DNA of 64,000 nt from Desulfosalsimonas propionicica (GTDB taxonomy: Bacteria; Desulfobacterota; Desulfobacteria; Desulfobacterales; Desulfosalsimonadaceae), in NCBI RefSeq assembly GCF_013761005.1, contig NZ_JACDUS010000004.1, positions 248,001 through 312,000 on the forward strand, read 5' to 3'. Under the pieces are notes generated by a model. That model was not told the DNA's origin, made no database searches, and worked only from the letters and a program-made list of their open reading frames with translations. Made by a program: the position numbers and the translations under genes. This document shows, one piece after another, positions 7,437 through 16,436 of this stretch (position 1 is the stretch's first letter; each line of letters opens with the position of its first letter).

Positions 7437-10097
7437 GTGGAATCAATTGCCCTGACCATCAACGGAAAAAAGGTGACCTGCCGCACAGGCGACACCCTTC
7501 TTTCTGTTGCGGAAAAAAACAACATCTTTATCCCCACCCTGTGCCATCACCCGGAATTAAAGCCCTACGGCGCCTGCCGCATGTGCCTGGTGGAAGACGA
7601 AAAATCCGGCCGTCTCATGGCCGCCTGTGTCACCCCGGCGGCAAAGGACATGGCCGTACTCACTGACACCGGGCGAATCATTAATCACCGGAAAAACATC
7701 GTGCGCCTGATGATGGCCGAGCATCCGGAATCGTGCATTGTCTGCTCCAAGGGCAACCGGTGCGAGCTGCGGGCACTGGCCGCACGCCTTGGCATTGCCG
7801 AAACCCGTCTCTATCCCATGCCCAACTACAAGCCCTATGAGGAATTAAACCCCTTTATCGTGCGGGATCTGAGCAAGTGCATTTTATGCGGCAAATGCAT
7901 CCGCGCCGACCACGAACTGGTGGCCACAGGAGCCATTGACTACAATGACCGGGGCTTTTCCTCCAGGCCGGCCACCCTCATGGAAAGGCCACTGGAAGAC
8001 TCCACCTGTACTTTTTGCGGCACTTGCGTGTCCATGTGCCCCACAGGGGCCCTTTCTGCAAAGCATACGGGCTATGTCGGCACCCCGGAAAAGCAAAAGG
8101 ACTCCATCTGCGGTTTCTGCGGGGCCGGCTGCAGTCTGGCCATGGGCACTTCCGGCGGTCGGGTGGTTGATGTCAATCCGTTAAAACTCAAGGGCAGCGT
8201 CAACGGTTCCACCCTTTGTGTGCGCGGCCATTTTGCACATGATTTTTTAAACAATGCCGGCCGCCTGCACCAGCCATTGATCCGTACCCGGGATGAAAAC
8301 GGTGATAAAAAATTTGAACCTGCGGAATGGAACAAGGCGGTTTCCCGGGCAGCAGAATCCCTGGCGGAAATCAAACGCACCCACGGACCCGGCAGCATTG
8401 CATTTATCGGCTCGCCCAAGTGCAGTACAGAGGAGAATTATCTTTTCCAGAAAATCGCCCGGGTCATGTTCGGCACCAACAACCTCACCAGCACCGGCAC
8501 GATCAACGGCCAGGCCCTGCTGCGCCGCATGGAGGAAAAAACCATGGGCGCAGCCCGCACCATGCCCTTGTCCGGACTGGAAAAGGCAGAGGCCATTGTA
8601 ACTGTATGCTTTGACCCGGACAACACCGTGCCGGTTGCCGGCTATCACGTCAAGCGGGCCGCCCGGGCCGGCACGCCCCTGGTGACAATCGATGTCCGCA
8701 AAACCCGACTTGCCGGATTTGCCAAAGCACGGATCCGCCCGGAATCCGGTATGGAACCAAACGCCCGCATCCCGGCGCTCATATGCGCCCTTGCCGAAAA
8801 AATCGCTGATCCCGACGGAACCAGCACTGATTTTATCCAACAATACACCAGCGGCTGGGAGGAGTGCAAAGCCGCCATTGATTCACTTCTGTCCGACCAG
8901 CCCCTTTCACCCGCAGAGGAAAGGGAGATAAAACGGGCTGCTGAAATGCTTTCGGGCCGCAAAATCAGCCTTGTGATCGGCGCGGATGTAATGGAGCAGG
9001 CCCACGGCACTCAAATCGCTGATGCCGCCTTTGACCTGGTTCTTTCAGCGGGCAGCATCGGCGTCGCCAATGCCGGAATCTTTATCCCGGCCCCGGAAAG
9101 CAATACCGTCGGTGCCATGGACATGGGAATGGCACCGGACTTGCTGCCCGGCAGACATCCCCTTTCCGATCCGGATGCCAGAAAACACCTTGAGCGGCTC
9201 TGGAACACCAAGCTTTCCCCGGATCCCGGACTGGATCTTTGCGGCATTGTCGAGGCCGCGGAATCCGGGCACTTAAAGGGTCTCTACATCATGGCCGAAA
9301 ACCTGGTGCGCACCCTGCCCGACCCGGAGCGGGTGGAAAACGCCTTGGAAAAACTTGATTTTATAGCAATCCAGGACATTTTTGAAAACCGCACAACCCG
9401 GCTTGCCCACGTGGTGCTGCCAGGTTCCGCCTTTGCCGAGAAAGCCGGATCCTTTACCAACATGGAAGGCCGAATCCAGTCCTTTTCCCAGGCGGCAGCC
9501 CCGCCGGGACAAGCCCTTGCCGACTGGCGCATTCTCGGCCTGCTGGCCCGGAACATGGGATATCCCGAACAATACACCACCATTGAAAAAATCCGCCAGG
9601 AAATCAGAAAAACCGTTCCCATGTATGCGGCCATCGGCAACCACCGCCAGGAATGGATCAAAAATGCGGATGCAGACACGCCTTTTTCCGGAAACGGCCA
9701 CCGGTTCACATTTGCGGCCCTTGAATCGCTACCGCCGCAGACAAGCCAACAAAAAGGCTTTACAGCCGTACTCGGCCCCCTGCGCTGGCACCTGGCCGGC
9801 GGCACCCGCACCAGCAGGTCCGCCCGGATCAACGCCTGGAACCGTGACAATCCGGCCCGGCTGTCTGCCAGTGACATCGAATCCCTGGCCATACCAGAAG
9901 GCGGAAAAATCCGGATTGTATCGGATCACGGCGCCATTGAACGCAGCTTTGTGGCCGATCCGGCAATGTTGCCCGGACAAATGTTTGTTCCCACGGGATT
10001 TTCCGGAAACGAAGCCGCCGCCCTTGCCGGCATAGAGGCAATCCGGACGCCGGTACCGGCATGGCGAACCTGCAGGGTCAGCATTGAGAAAATTTAG
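7437..10097 (+). CDS. NuoG/formate-dehydrogenase-like iron-sulfur protein lacking the catalytic Cys/Sec
   Basis: 886 residues from a GTG placed 7 bp after AGGAG; an upstream ATG at 7386 has no such site. Domains: [2Fe-2S] plant-type ferredoxin (C36, C47, C50, C64), NuoG-type His-Cys3 cluster (H95, C99, C102, C108), two [4Fe-4S] motifs (C147, C150, C153 with D157 in place of the fourth Cys; then C190, C193, C196, C200), and a molybdopterin oxidoreductase domain with its own cluster (C224, C227, C231, C260). In formate dehydrogenases a Cys or Sec followed by His sits shortly after the NYLFQK helix. Here that stretch is NNLTSTGTINGQ (347-358), so formate chemistry is unlikely. Probably an electron-transfer scaffold for the NuoE/NuoF-like partners downstream. 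Whether it binds molybdopterin is open. Confidence 0.88.
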   Translation: MESIALTINGKKVTCRTGDTLLSVAEKNNIFIPTLCHHPELKPYGACRMCLVEDEKSGRLMAACVTPAAKDMAVLTDTGRIINHRKNIVRLMMAEHPESCIVCSKGNRCELRALAARLGIAETRLYPMPNYKPYEELNPFIVRDLSKCILCGKCIRADHELVATGAIDYNDRGFSSRPATLMERPLEDSTCTFCGTCVSMCPTGALSAKHTGYVGTPEKQKDSICGFCGAGCSLAMGTSGGRVVDVNPLKLKGSVNGSTLCVRGHFAHDFLNNAGRLHQPLIRTRDENGDKKFEPAEWNKAVSRAAESLAEIKRTHGPGSIAFIGSPKCSTEENYLFQKIARVMFGTNNLTSTGTINGQALLRRMEEKTMGAARTMPLSGLEKAEAIVTVCFDPDNTVPVAGYHVKRAARAGTPLVTIDVRKTRLAGFAKARIRPESGMEPNARIPALICALAEKIADPDGTSTDFIQQYTSGWEECKAAIDSLLSDQPLSPAEEREIKRAAEMLSGRKISLVIGADVMEQAHGTQIADAAFDLVLSAGSIGVANAGIFIPAPESNTVGAMDMGMAPDLLPGRHPLSDPDARKHLERLWNTKLSPDPGLDLCGIVEAAESGHLKGLYIMAENLVRTLPDPERVENALEKLDFIAIQDIFENRTTRLAHVVLPGSAFAEKAGSFTNMEGRIQSFSQAAAPPGQALADWRILGLLARNMGYPEQYTTIEKIRQEIRKTVPMYAAIGNHRQEWIKNADADTPFSGNGHRFTFAALESLPPQTSQQKGFTAVLGPLRWHLAGGTRTSRSARINAWNRDNPARLSASDIESLAIPEGGKIRIVSDHGAIERSFVADPAMLPGQMFVPTGFSGNEAAALAGIEAIRTPVPAWRTCRVSIEKI

Positions 10098-10117
10098 ACG
10101 CCAAGGAGCAAAAACCA

Positions 10118-10603
10118 ATGGATCCCACGCAATTTGACCGAAGCCGACTCCATGAAATCATCGAGGATTCCCGGGACCGCAAATGGGCCTTAATCCCCCT
10201 GCTCCAGGAAATCCAGGAGGAATTCGGATTTATCCCCCCAGAATCCATCGAGCCTGTTGCCGAGGCCTTAAACATGTTTGCCTCACAGGTTCAGGGGGTG
10301 ATCACGTTTTATTCCGGTTTTTCCTTAAAACCCAAAGGTCGCTGCGTGCTGCGGGTCTGCCGGGGAACGGCATGCCATGTCAAGGGAAGCCGGAGCATTC
10401 TACGGCTGGTCAAAAAGGAACTGGAACTCGAGGAAGGCGAGACCAGCTCCGACTACCAGTTCACACTGGAAACCGTGGCATGCCTGGGAGCCTGTTTTCT
10501 GGCGCCGACCATGATGGTCAACAAGGACTACTTCGGCAGGCTCAACCCCACCAAGGTGATCAGCGTGCTGGGCGAATACCGGAAAGACAAGGAGGATGAT
10601 TGA
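10118..10603 (+). CDS. NuoE/HndA-like thioredoxin-fold [2Fe-2S] subunit
   Basis: 161 residues, the usual length for the 24-kDa subunit of complex I and of NAD-linked hydrogenases and formate dehydrogenases. The N-terminal helical bundle is followed by a thioredoxin-like [2Fe-2S] domain with ligands C81, C86, C122 and C126 (VCRGTACHVKG and VACLGACFLAP). It should pass electrons between the flavin of the NuoF-like subunit and other clusters. It begins 20 bp after the NuoG-like gene and ends 5 bp before the NuoF fusion. Confidence 0.92.
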   Translation: MDPTQFDRSRLHEIIEDSRDRKWALIPLLQEIQEEFGFIPPESIEPVAEALNMFASQVQGVITFYSGFSLKPKGRCVLRVCRGTACHVKGSRSILRLVKKELELEEGETSSDYQFTLETVACLGACFLAPTMMVNKDYFGRLNPTKVISVLGEYRKDKEDD

Positions 10604-10608
10604 GCGCC

Positions 10609-13600
10609 ATGAAAAAACTCACATCCATCGGACAGATCGAATGGCTCAGAAACAAGATTCTTGCGGATTCTGGCAAAAAAAAGACCGAAGTCCATGTCTG
10701 CATGACCGGATGCCGGGCCTACGGAGCTGCAGCCGTTCGCGACGCCCTGGCTGACGCCGTCACCCGCCAGGGACTGGATAAGGAAGTGGAAATCCGTTCC
10801 ACCGGATGCCACGGGTTCTGCGCCAAGGCCCCGGTGGTGGCAATCGAGCCGCTGGGCATCCAGTACCAGGAAGTGGATCCGGAAGATGCCACGGAAATCG
10901 TGGACAAAACCATCAAGAACCAGCAGTTCATCGAGCGCCTTGCCTACCAGGACCCAAGAACCGGCCGGTTTGTTTATTACAGAAACCAGATCCCCTTTTA
11001 CCAGAAACAGGTGCGCCGGGTGCTGGCCAACTGCGGCCGGATCGACCCGACACAAATCGAGCACTACATTGCCGCGGGCGGTTACAGGGCGTTTGTCAAG
11101 GCTTTGTCCAAGATGACCCCTGAGACGGTCATTGAGGAAGTGGTTTCCGCAAAATTGCGGGGCCGTGGCGGCGCGGGCTTTCCCACTGGCATCAAGTGGC
11201 GGTTTGCCAGACAGTCGCCCACCACGCCCAAGTATGTGGTGTGCAACGCAGACGAGGGCGATCCCGGGGCTTTCATGGACCGGGCGCTTCTGGAAGGCGA
11301 TCCCCATGCGGTGATCGAGGGCATGATGATCGGCGGCTATGCCATGGGCGCGGAATACGGCATCATTTACGTGCGAGAGGAATACCCCATTGCAGTGGAG
11401 CACCTGACCCTGGCCATTGAGCAGGGAAAACAACTGGGCCTTCTGGGCGAAAACATCCTGGGCACGGGCTTTAATTTTGATCTTTCCCTCAAAATGGGGG
11501 CCGGCGCTTTTGTCTGCGGCGAGGAAACCGCGCTGATGGCCTCCATTGAGGGCAAGCGCGGCATGCCCCGGCCAAGGCCCCCTTTTCCCGCCCAGGCCGG
11601 GATTGACCAAAAGCCCACAAACATCAACAACGTTGAAACCCTGGCCAACATTCCGCTGATCATCAAAAACGGTGCTGAGTGGTACGGCGAACTGGGAACC
11701 GATGCGTCCAAGGGAACCAAAATTTTTTCCCTGGCCGGCAAGGTCAACAACACCGGCCTGGTGGAAGTGCCCATCGGTACCACCATCCGGGAGGTGGTCT
11801 ATGATATCGGCGGCGGCATTCCCAAGGGCAGGCAGTTTAAGGCCGTGCAGATGGGCGGTCCGGCGGGTGGATGCGTGCCGGCCAGATTTTTAAACCTGCC
11901 CATTGACTATGACACCATCCAGCGCATCGGCGCCATCATGGGCTCAGGCGGTCTTGTGGTCCTGGATGAAAACAACTGCATGGTGGAAATTGCCCGATTT
12001 TTTTTAAATTTCACCCAGTCCGAGTCCTGCGGCAAATGCGCCCCGTGCCGGCTGGGCACCACCCAGCTTTTGGAGACCTTAACGCGCATCACCCTGGGCC
12101 AGGGACATATCGAAGACATTGACACCATCAAATCCATCGGCCACACCATGGCCGAAGCCTCGTTGTGCGGCCTGGGACAGGCCAGCCCCAAGCCGGCCCT
12201 GTCCACCCTGCGCTATTTTGAGCAGGAATACCGCGACCACATCCACGAACATCGCTGCGCCGGTGCAGTGTGTGACTCCATGGTGATATCGGCCTGCCAG
12301 CACGCATGTCCGGCCGGTATTGACGTACCCAATTACGTGGCGGCCATCGGCAGCGGCAACTACGAGGCGGCAGTGGAGATCATCCGGGAGAGAAATCCGT
12401 TTCCGGCCGTATGCGGCCGGGTCTGCATCAATCCCTGCGAATACAAGTGCCGCAGAGGAGAGCTCGACGATCCCGTGGCCATCCGGACATTAAAACGATT
12501 TGCCTCGGACTACTACTATGACAAATACGGTGCCGAGCGCGAAGCCTTCCCGGTGACCCGGTCGGAAAAAGTGGCCATTGTGGGCGCCGGGCCCGCGGGC
12601 CTGACCTGTGCCTATTTCCTGGCCAAGCTCGGCTACGAGACAAAGGTGTTTGAAGCCCAGCCCGTTGGCGGCGGAATGTTAAACATCGCACTGCCCGAGT
12701 TCCGCCTGCCCAGGGATGTCATTGACATGGAAATCAAGTGGATCGAAAACGCCGGGGTGAAAATCGAGTACAATTCGCCCATTGACGCCAACCACACCTT
12801 AACGGATCTGAAAAAGGAAGGCTTTGATGCGGTGTTTTTGTCTGCCGGTGCCCAGGCCAGCAAGCGCATCGGACTTCCGGGGGAGGAAGAAGGGCTGGAG
12901 GGACTATACTACGGCTTAAACTTTTTGCGCGACGTGCGCCTGGGCCATGATATGAAACTTTCGGGTAAAACCGTTGTGATCGGCGGGGGCAATGTGGCCA
13001 TGGATGTGGCCCGCACCGCGCTTCGCGCCGGTTCCGACGACGTTCAGGTCTTCTGTCTGGAAACCCGGGAAGAGATGCCGGCCTGGGACAAGGACGTGGA
13101 GGAAACCCAGGATGAAGGCGCCATTTTAAATCCGCAGTGGTCACCGGAAGAAATTTACCAGCAAAACGGCAAAGTCAAGGGCATCAGTTTTTCCCACTGC
13201 CTTGCGGTATTTGACCAGGAGGGCAATTTCCGGCCGGAATGCGACATGTCCGATACCGAGTACATCGAGGCCGACAATATCATTATCTCCATCGGCCAGG
13301 CACCGGACACGTCGTTTCTGCCCGAAGACAGCCAGCTGGAGCGAGCGTTGTGGGGTTCTCTGGCCGTGGATGAAAACACCCTGGCCACCAACGTGCCCGG
13401 CGTGTTTGCCGGCGGCGATTTCACCACCGGCCCCACTTTCGTGATCCGGGCCATTGCATCGGGCCGGCGGGCGGCTTTGGCCATTCACAAATACCTTTCA
13501 GGCGACCAGACCCCGATTTTCATGCCGGATGAAAAAACCCCCCTGGCCCAGGAAACCGGTCTGGCCCTGGAATCGGAAAGCACAGAAGATCAGCCGCGGG

Positions 13601-13734
13601 TTCAAATCGAAACCGAAAAACCCGAGGACCGCGTCTGCGACTTCAGGGAAGTTGAAAGGGGATTTACCGCCGAGCAGGCCCATTTTGAAGCCAGGCGGTG
13701 CCTCAGGTGCGATCTTGAAAAAGAGAGGAGCTAA
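10609..13734 (+). CDS. NuoF (HndC)-like flavoprotein fused to a GltD/NfnB-like FAD/NAD(P)H oxidoreductase
   Basis: 1041 residues. Residues 25-105: thioredoxin-like [2Fe-2S] domain (C31, C35, C67, C71). Residues about 120-520: NuoF module with FMN/NADH site (LRGRGGAGFPTGIKW, CNADEGDPGAFMDR), SLBB segment and N3-type cluster (SCGKCAPCRLG). From about 555: a Fer4_20 cluster domain (CQHACPAGID, CGRVCINPCEYKC), then an NfnB/GltD module with FAD motif GAGPAG (659-664), NAD(P) motif GGGNVAMDVARTALR near 792, and GQAPDTSFL/GVFAGGDFTTG. The fusion puts two pyridine-nucleotide sites and two flavins in one chain. Start: the ATG at 10609 is 13 bp from AAGGAGG, and TTG at 10600, overlapping the nuoE stop, is 4 bp from it; either is possible. 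Confidence 0.9.
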   Translation: MKKLTSIGQIEWLRNKILADSGKKKTEVHVCMTGCRAYGAAAVRDALADAVTRQGLDKEVEIRSTGCHGFCAKAPVVAIEPLGIQYQEVDPEDATEIVDKTIKNQQFIERLAYQDPRTGRFVYYRNQIPFYQKQVRRVLANCGRIDPTQIEHYIAAGGYRAFVKALSKMTPETVIEEVVSAKLRGRGGAGFPTGIKWRFARQSPTTPKYVVCNADEGDPGAFMDRALLEGDPHAVIEGMMIGGYAMGAEYGIIYVREEYPIAVEHLTLAIEQGKQLGLLGENILGTGFNFDLSLKMGAGAFVCGEETALMASIEGKRGMPRPRPPFPAQAGIDQKPTNINNVETLANIPLIIKNGAEWYGELGTDASKGTKIFSLAGKVNNTGLVEVPIGTTIREVVYDIGGGIPKGRQFKAVQMGGPAGGCVPARFLNLPIDYDTIQRIGAIMGSGGLVVLDENNCMVEIARFFLNFTQSESCGKCAPCRLGTTQLLETLTRITLGQGHIEDIDTIKSIGHTMAEASLCGLGQASPKPALSTLRYFEQEYRDHIHEHRCAGAVCDSMVISACQHACPAGIDVPNYVAAIGSGNYEAAVEIIRERNPFPAVCGRVCINPCEYKCRRGELDDPVAIRTLKRFASDYYYDKYGAEREAFPVTRSEKVAIVGAGPAGLTCAYFLAKLGYETKVFEAQPVGGGMLNIALPEFRLPRDVIDMEIKWIENAGVKIEYNSPIDANHTLTDLKKEGFDAVFLSAGAQASKRIGLPGEEEGLEGLYYGLNFLRDVRLGHDMKLSGKTVVIGGGNVAMDVARTALRAGSDDVQVFCLETREEMPAWDKDVEETQDEGAILNPQWSPEEIYQQNGKVKGISFSHCLAVFDQEGNFRPECDMSDTEYIEADNIIISIGQAPDTSFLPEDSQLERALWGSLAVDENTLATNVPGVFAGGDFTTGPTFVIRAIASGRRAALAIHKYLSGDQTPIFMPDEKTPLAQETGLALESESTEDQPRVQIETEKPEDRVCDFREVERGFTAEQAHFEARRCLRCDLEKERS

Positions 13735-13739
13735 CCACC

Positions 13740-14393
13740 ATGATTCGATCCATTACCCAGCAGAAACCAATGGAGGAAATCGAGCACCTGCTCGAAGGCA
13801 TGGACAGAATATTTGTCATCGGATGCGGCACCTGCACCACCCTGACCCGGACAGGGGGTGTGGAACAGGTGGCGGCCATGGCCGAAGACCTGTCTGCCAG
13901 GGGCAAGGTGATCACCGGCACCACAGTGGTCCCCGTGGCCTGCGACAACCTCACATCCGATATCCTCTCAGAGTTTGGTGCGCGCATGAACCAGGCAGAC
14001 GCTTTGCTGGTGATGTCCTGCGCCTATGGCGTGCAAACCCTGGCCAGTCAACTCGGCCAGATGGTGGTGCCGGCCCAGAACACCCTGTTTATCGGAAAGG
14101 AAAACGCCGCCGGCCAGTTCAACGAGATCTGCACCCAGTGCGGCACCTGCGTGATCGGCGAAACCGGTGGCATCTGCCCGGTGACCACCTGCCACAAGGG
14201 GCTTGTCAACGGCCCCTGCGGCGGCACCAACAACGGCAAATGCGAAATCGATTCCAACAAGGACTGCGCCTGGACCATGATCTACAACCGCCTAAAGGAG
14301 CTTGACCGGCTCGATTCCATGCGCACCTACAAAAAGCCGCGCAATCACCTGGGTGAACCCAGTCCCGGCAAATTCCTGATCCCGGAAAATTAA
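13740..14393 (+). CDS. metV: MetV-like protein (zinc-binding MTHFR C-terminal domain protein)
   Basis: 217 residues. The N-terminal half is an alpha/beta domain (FVIGCGTCTTLTRTGG, VVPVACDNLTSD, LLVMSCAYGVQTLA). The C-terminal third has the Cys-rich signature of the methylene-THF reductase C-terminal domain (CTQCGTCVIGETGGICPVTT, CHKGLVNGPCGG, GKCEIDSNKDCAW). In acetogens MetV pairs with MetF and links it to electron-transfer partners. Here it follows the NuoF-GltD fusion by 5 bp with RBS GAGGAG and precedes metF by 79 bp, so it is probably the adaptor between MetF and the Nuo-like module. Confidence 0.92.
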   Translation: MIRSITQQKPMEEIEHLLEGMDRIFVIGCGTCTTLTRTGGVEQVAAMAEDLSARGKVITGTTVVPVACDNLTSDILSEFGARMNQADALLVMSCAYGVQTLASQLGQMVVPAQNTLFIGKENAAGQFNEICTQCGTCVIGETGGICPVTTCHKGLVNGPCGGTNNGKCEIDSNKDCAWTMIYNRLKELDRLDSMRTYKKPRNHLGEPSPGKFLIPEN

Positions 14394-14472
14394 CCGCAAA
14401 AAAAACACAAAGCGTTTAAACTTCATATTTCTTAACACTTAAAACTTAACACTATGAATAAGGACACTTCCC

Positions 14473-15360
14473 ATGCCATCCGCATTTAAAAAAGCCCTTG
14501 ATTCCGGAAAATTCGTGGTCACCTCCGAGGTCGCCCCCTCCAAGGGGACCAACCTGGAAAAAATGGCACACCACGTGGAATTGTTAAAAGACAAGGTGGA
14601 TGCCATGAACGTCACCGATCACCAGAGCTCTGTGATGCGGTTTCCCTCCCTGGGCGGAGCGCTGCTGGTCAAAGAAAAGGGCGGCGAGCCGATCCTGCAG
14701 ATGACCTGCCGGGACCGAAACCGCCTGGCCCTGCAGGCCGATCTCATGTTTGCCGCCAGCCGGGGGATCAACAATGTGTTGTGCTTGACCGGCGATTCGG
14801 TGATGCTCGGCGATCACAAGCAGGCCAAGGCCGTGTTTGATCTGGATTCCAGCCAGCTGGTGGCCGCGGTGCGCACCATGGAGCGGGGAAAAGACATGGC
14901 CGGAAACGATCTGGACGGAGGTGTCCGGTTCTGCGCCGGAGCCATTGTCACCCCCGAGGCCAACCCCATTGAGCCCCAGCTGATCAAGTTTGAGAAAAAA
15001 ATCGAAGCCGGCGCCGAATTCATCCAAACCCAGGCGGTCTATGACATCGACAACTTCAAAAAATTCATGGATTACGCCCGGCAGTTTGACGTCAAGATCC
15101 TGGCCGGTGTGATCCTGCTGACCTCTGCGGGCATGGCCCGCTTTATGAACAAAAACGTGGCCGGCGTCATGGTACCCCAGAATCTCATCGATGAAATGGC
15201 GGCCGCCCCCAAGGGCGGTGCCCTGAAAAAGGGCATCGAGATCACCGGCCGCATGATCGCTCAGATCAAAGACGAAAAGATCTGCGACGGGGTCCACATC
15301 ATGGCCATTGGCAAAGAGGAAGTGGTCCCGGACATCATGTCCGCAGCCGGGCTGCTGTAG
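14473..15360 (+). CDS. metF: Methylenetetrahydrofolate reductase
   Basis: 295 residues, the typical length for short MetF proteins. Family landmarks are intact: FVVTSEVAPSKG with the catalytic-type Glu, ILQMTCRDRNR, the flavin-site motif NVLCLTGDS, GAEFIQTQAVYD, KILAGVILLTSAGMARFMN, GVHIMAIG. It reduces 5,10-methylene-THF to 5-methyl-THF, or the reverse during acetate or propionate oxidation. As last gene of the operon it is the likely catalytic MetF, with the copy at 6480 a diverged paralogue. RBS AAGGA lies 8 bp before the ATG. The 79-bp gap before it is AT-rich and could hold a secondary promoter. Confidence 0.94.
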   Translation: MPSAFKKALDSGKFVVTSEVAPSKGTNLEKMAHHVELLKDKVDAMNVTDHQSSVMRFPSLGGALLVKEKGGEPILQMTCRDRNRLALQADLMFAASRGINNVLCLTGDSVMLGDHKQAKAVFDLDSSQLVAAVRTMERGKDMAGNDLDGGVRFCAGAIVTPEANPIEPQLIKFEKKIEAGAEFIQTQAVYDIDNFKKFMDYARQFDVKILAGVILLTSAGMARFMNKNVAGVMVPQNLIDEMAAAPKGGALKKGIEITGRMIAQIKDEKICDGVHIMAIGKEEVVPDIMSAAGLL

Positions 15361-15363
15361 GGA

Positions 15364-16377
15364 TTATCCTGACCACAGAATGGAGCTGTCCACGGACCGC
15401 ACCGAGGCTGTGCCGGTGAGCACCATGCTCTGAACCAGCTCCTGGCGGATTTGGGCCAGGTAGGCGCAAGCCCCGTCTTTGCCCCCGCCGAGCACGGCAA
15501 CTGAAAACGGCCGGCCGATCATCACCGCATCCGCGCCCAGGGCCAGCATGCGAAGCACATCTGCCCCGGATCGCACCCCGCCGTCAGCCAAAACCGCGAT
15601 CTGCCCCTGAACGGCTGCAGCCACATCGCGCAGTACCCGTGCGGTTCCGGGCACCCCGTCTAACACCCTTCCGCCATGATTGGACACCACGATCCCTGCA
15701 GCACCTGCATCCACACAGATTTTTGCCTCATCTGCGGTCATCACCCCCTTGACCACGAATCTGGCCGGTATTTGTTCAATGATTTCAGCAAGTCTTGCTG
15801 CCGGCTTGGGCGACACCGGCCGGCCCATCTTGCGCAGGGTCACCAGACCGGCTGCATCCACATCCATGCCGATTACCGTAGCACCGGCTTCCAGCGCCTT
15901 TTCCGCCTTGGAAAACAGCTCCTGGTCCTCCCACGGCTTGATAAACGGAATGCCCCGGCCATCGAGTTCTTTGACGGCGGCAAACCCGCTTTCATGGATG
16001 AAATCCGGCACGCCGTCGCCGGTGCATCCCAGGCAGCCCTCATCTGCGCATGCCGAAAGCTTGGCCAGGATATAGTCCTGCTCCTCCATGCCCCCGCCCA
16101 TGTTAAACGACACCCCGCCAATAGGGGCGGCCAGCACCGGCATGGACAGGTCAAAGCCCAGCAGGGAAAGATCCGTGTCCGGCTCTGCGGCATCATGGAG
16201 ACAGCGCATGTTAAACCGGATTTCAGAAAGCGCCCGCACATTGTCCTGAAAACCTGAACCGGTTCCGAGACCGCCCATTCCCGGCACCTGTCCGGCACAG
16301 GCCCGGCCGTCGCACACCGGGCAGACCCGGCAATATCCCTTCATCAGGGTGCGTGCTTTTTCGCGTATTTCCTCCAT
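15364..16377 (-). CDS. FMN-dependent alpha-hydroxy-acid dehydrogenase family protein
   Basis: 337 residues. The TIM-barrel FMN motifs are clear: MPVLAAPIGG, VIGMDVDAAGL, RFVVKGVMTADEAK, the catalytic-His segment VSNHGGRVLDG, VLADGGVRSGADVL, and ALGADAVMIGRP. This places it with lactate oxidase/glycolate oxidase-type enzymes. The N-terminus is unusual in having four closely spaced cysteines (C16, C19, C22, C27), which could bind metal or an iron-sulfur cluster. The ATG at 16377 follows AAAGGA, and the frame is open to 16407. It converges on metF with 3 bp between stops. Substrate unknown. Confidence 0.85.
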   Translation of the reverse strand: MEEIREKARTLMKGYCRVCPVCDGRACAGQVPGMGGLGTGSGFQDNVRALSEIRFNMRCLHDAAEPDTDLSLLGFDLSMPVLAAPIGGVSFNMGGGMEEQDYILAKLSACADEGCLGCTGDGVPDFIHESGFAAVKELDGRGIPFIKPWEDQELFSKAEKALEAGATVIGMDVDAAGLVTLRKMGRPVSPKPAARLAEIIEQIPARFVVKGVMTADEAKICVDAGAAGIVVSNHGGRVLDGVPGTARVLRDVAAAVQGQIAVLADGGVRSGADVLRMLALGADAVMIGRPFSVAVLGGGKDGACAYLAQIRQELVQSMVLTGTASVRSVDSSILWSG

Positions 16378-16436
16378 TGATTTGTTCCTTTCCCTTCTGA
16401 TTCCCAAAAGGTGTTAAGTCAATTTTTGAGGGCACT

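Noticed and set aside
7437-10097. Formate dehydrogenase catalytic subunit
   Set aside because: The overall domain order fits, but the Cys/Sec-His catalytic segment is missing and there is no in-frame TGA to suggest selenocysteine.
10528-11610. Long minus-strand open frame of 360 codons
   Set aside because: Lies antisense to the NuoF-type domain, has no family motif or RBS; shadow of a GC-rich gene.
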